From Akkermansiaceae bacterium (GTDB lineage Bacteria; Verrucomicrobiota; Verrucomicrobiia; Verrucomicrobiales; Akkermansiaceae), in NCBI GenBank assembly GCA_018676385.1, contig JABHEX010000173.1, positions 1-5,284 of the forward strand: a stretch of DNA of 5,284 nt, read 5' to 3'. This document shows, one piece after another, positions 4,853-5,284 of this stretch. The notes below the pieces were generated by a model that saw only the letters and a program-made list of their open reading frames with translations, did no database searches and was not told the DNA's origin. Position 1 is the stretch's first letter. The number at the start of each line of letters is the position of its first letter. A program made the translations under genes and the position numbers.

Positions 4853-5284
4853 ATGTTTAAATATCTCTTTTTGATTCTCTCACTTGTCAGCTATCTACAG
4901 GCAGATTCTATTTCTGTCACCGCTGTTACATACAATATTCGGAACGATAATAAAAACGACAAGGGAGCTCTTAATTGGGATGACCGAAAGAACAAAATCA
5001 CGGATTACTTACTCAAGAAAAATGCCTCAATTATTGGTCTTCAGGAGGTCAAACACAACCAACTGAAAGATGTTGTAAAGTTATTACCCGATCATCTTTA
5101 TGTTGGTGTTGGCCGAGACGACGGAAAAACACGAGGTGAATACTCACCTATTTTTTATAATGTTAAAATTTGGAAACCAGACCCCGATGACCATGGCACA
5201 TTCTGGCTATCAAACACTCCAGAAACCGTAGCCAGCCGCACATGGGGTAACTGGCATAATCGCATATGCAGTTGGGTGAGACTT
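4853..5284 (+). CDS. exported endonuclease/exonuclease/phosphatase (EEP) superfamily protein, N-terminal 144 residues (3' end outside window)
   Basis: The frame is open from ATG 4853 to the window edge. A signal peptide is likely: MFKYLFLILSLVSYLQA, with probable cleavage after A17. The EEP motifs follow in order: VTYNIRND (25-32), with N28 the metal/phosphate-site Asn; IIGLQEV (60-66), with E65 the Mg2+-binding Glu; the block YVGVGRDDGKTRGEYSPIFYN (83-103), typical of exported members; and GTFWLSNTPE (115-124). The catalytic His, the second Asp/Asn pair and the final Asp-His lie beyond the window. The superfamily cleaves phosphodiester or phosphomonoester bonds in DNA, RNA, inositol phosphates or sphingomyelin. 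This exported branch, common in Bacteroidetes, Planctomycetes and Verrucomicrobia, mostly has no proven substrate. It is divergent from the exported alpha/beta-hydrolase gene, so the two may share regulation. GC is low (about 38% on one sampled line). There is no Shine-Dalgarno; the start is supported by the complete signal peptide and the upstream TATAAT. Confidence 0.92.
   Translation, partial: MFKYLFLILSLVSYLQADSISVTAVTYNIRNDNKNDKGALNWDDRKNKITDYLLKKNASIIGLQEVKHNQLKDVVKLLPDHLYVGVGRDDGKTRGEYSPIFYNVKIWKPDPDDHGTFWLSNTPETVASRTWGNWHNRICSWVRL

Noticed and set aside
4884..5066. 60-codon frame overlapping the EEP-family gene on the same strand
   Set aside because: The other frame carries a signal peptide and ordered EEP motifs through to the window edge; this one is an out-of-frame shadow.

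Overview
The window looks like chromosomal DNA from a free-living bacterium of the Verrucomicrobiota, most likely the Opitutae/Coraliomargarita side. The main clue is the sigma factor: its region 2 wording (GGKLSTYGSWWIKQSIKRAL) and its region 4 ending (RERIRQLQNIALAKMRKAL) resemble, from memory, sigma factors of that group. Two genes for exported hydrolases and the scarcity of Shine-Dalgarno sequences fit this but do not prove it. No mobile element, CRISPR array, tRNA or rRNA was seen.

Layout from left to right. Positions 1-216 (+) are the 3' end of an aldo/keto reductase gene. It converges on a complete sigma-70 family gene (371-1237, -), and the gap holds a strong Rho-independent terminator that serves the sigma gene. 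A 443-bp AT-rich gap (1238-1680) separates the sigma gene from the divergent comM/yifB gene (1681-3219, +). That gap holds candidate promoters for both genes and several small palindromes. comM encodes a Mg-chelatase-like AAA+ ATPase, which in studied relatives is a branch-migration helicase used in natural transformation.

comM runs tail to tail into a gene for an exported alpha/beta-hydrolase-fold protein of unrecognised function (3208-4686, -). The two genes overlap by 12 bp and no terminator lies between them. Across a 166-bp divergent promoter region lies the 5' part of an exported endonuclease/exonuclease/phosphatase (EEP) superfamily protein (4853 to the window end, +).

The left part combines general cell functions: redox metabolism, transcription and DNA uptake/recombination. 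The right part (3208-5284) is a divergent pair of exported hydrolases with lower GC (about 38-44% on sampled lines, against about 53-62% in comM). I see no operon linking all these genes and no convincing new multi-gene system. The least explained items are the two-part exported hydrolase and the palindromes in the two divergent intergenic regions.
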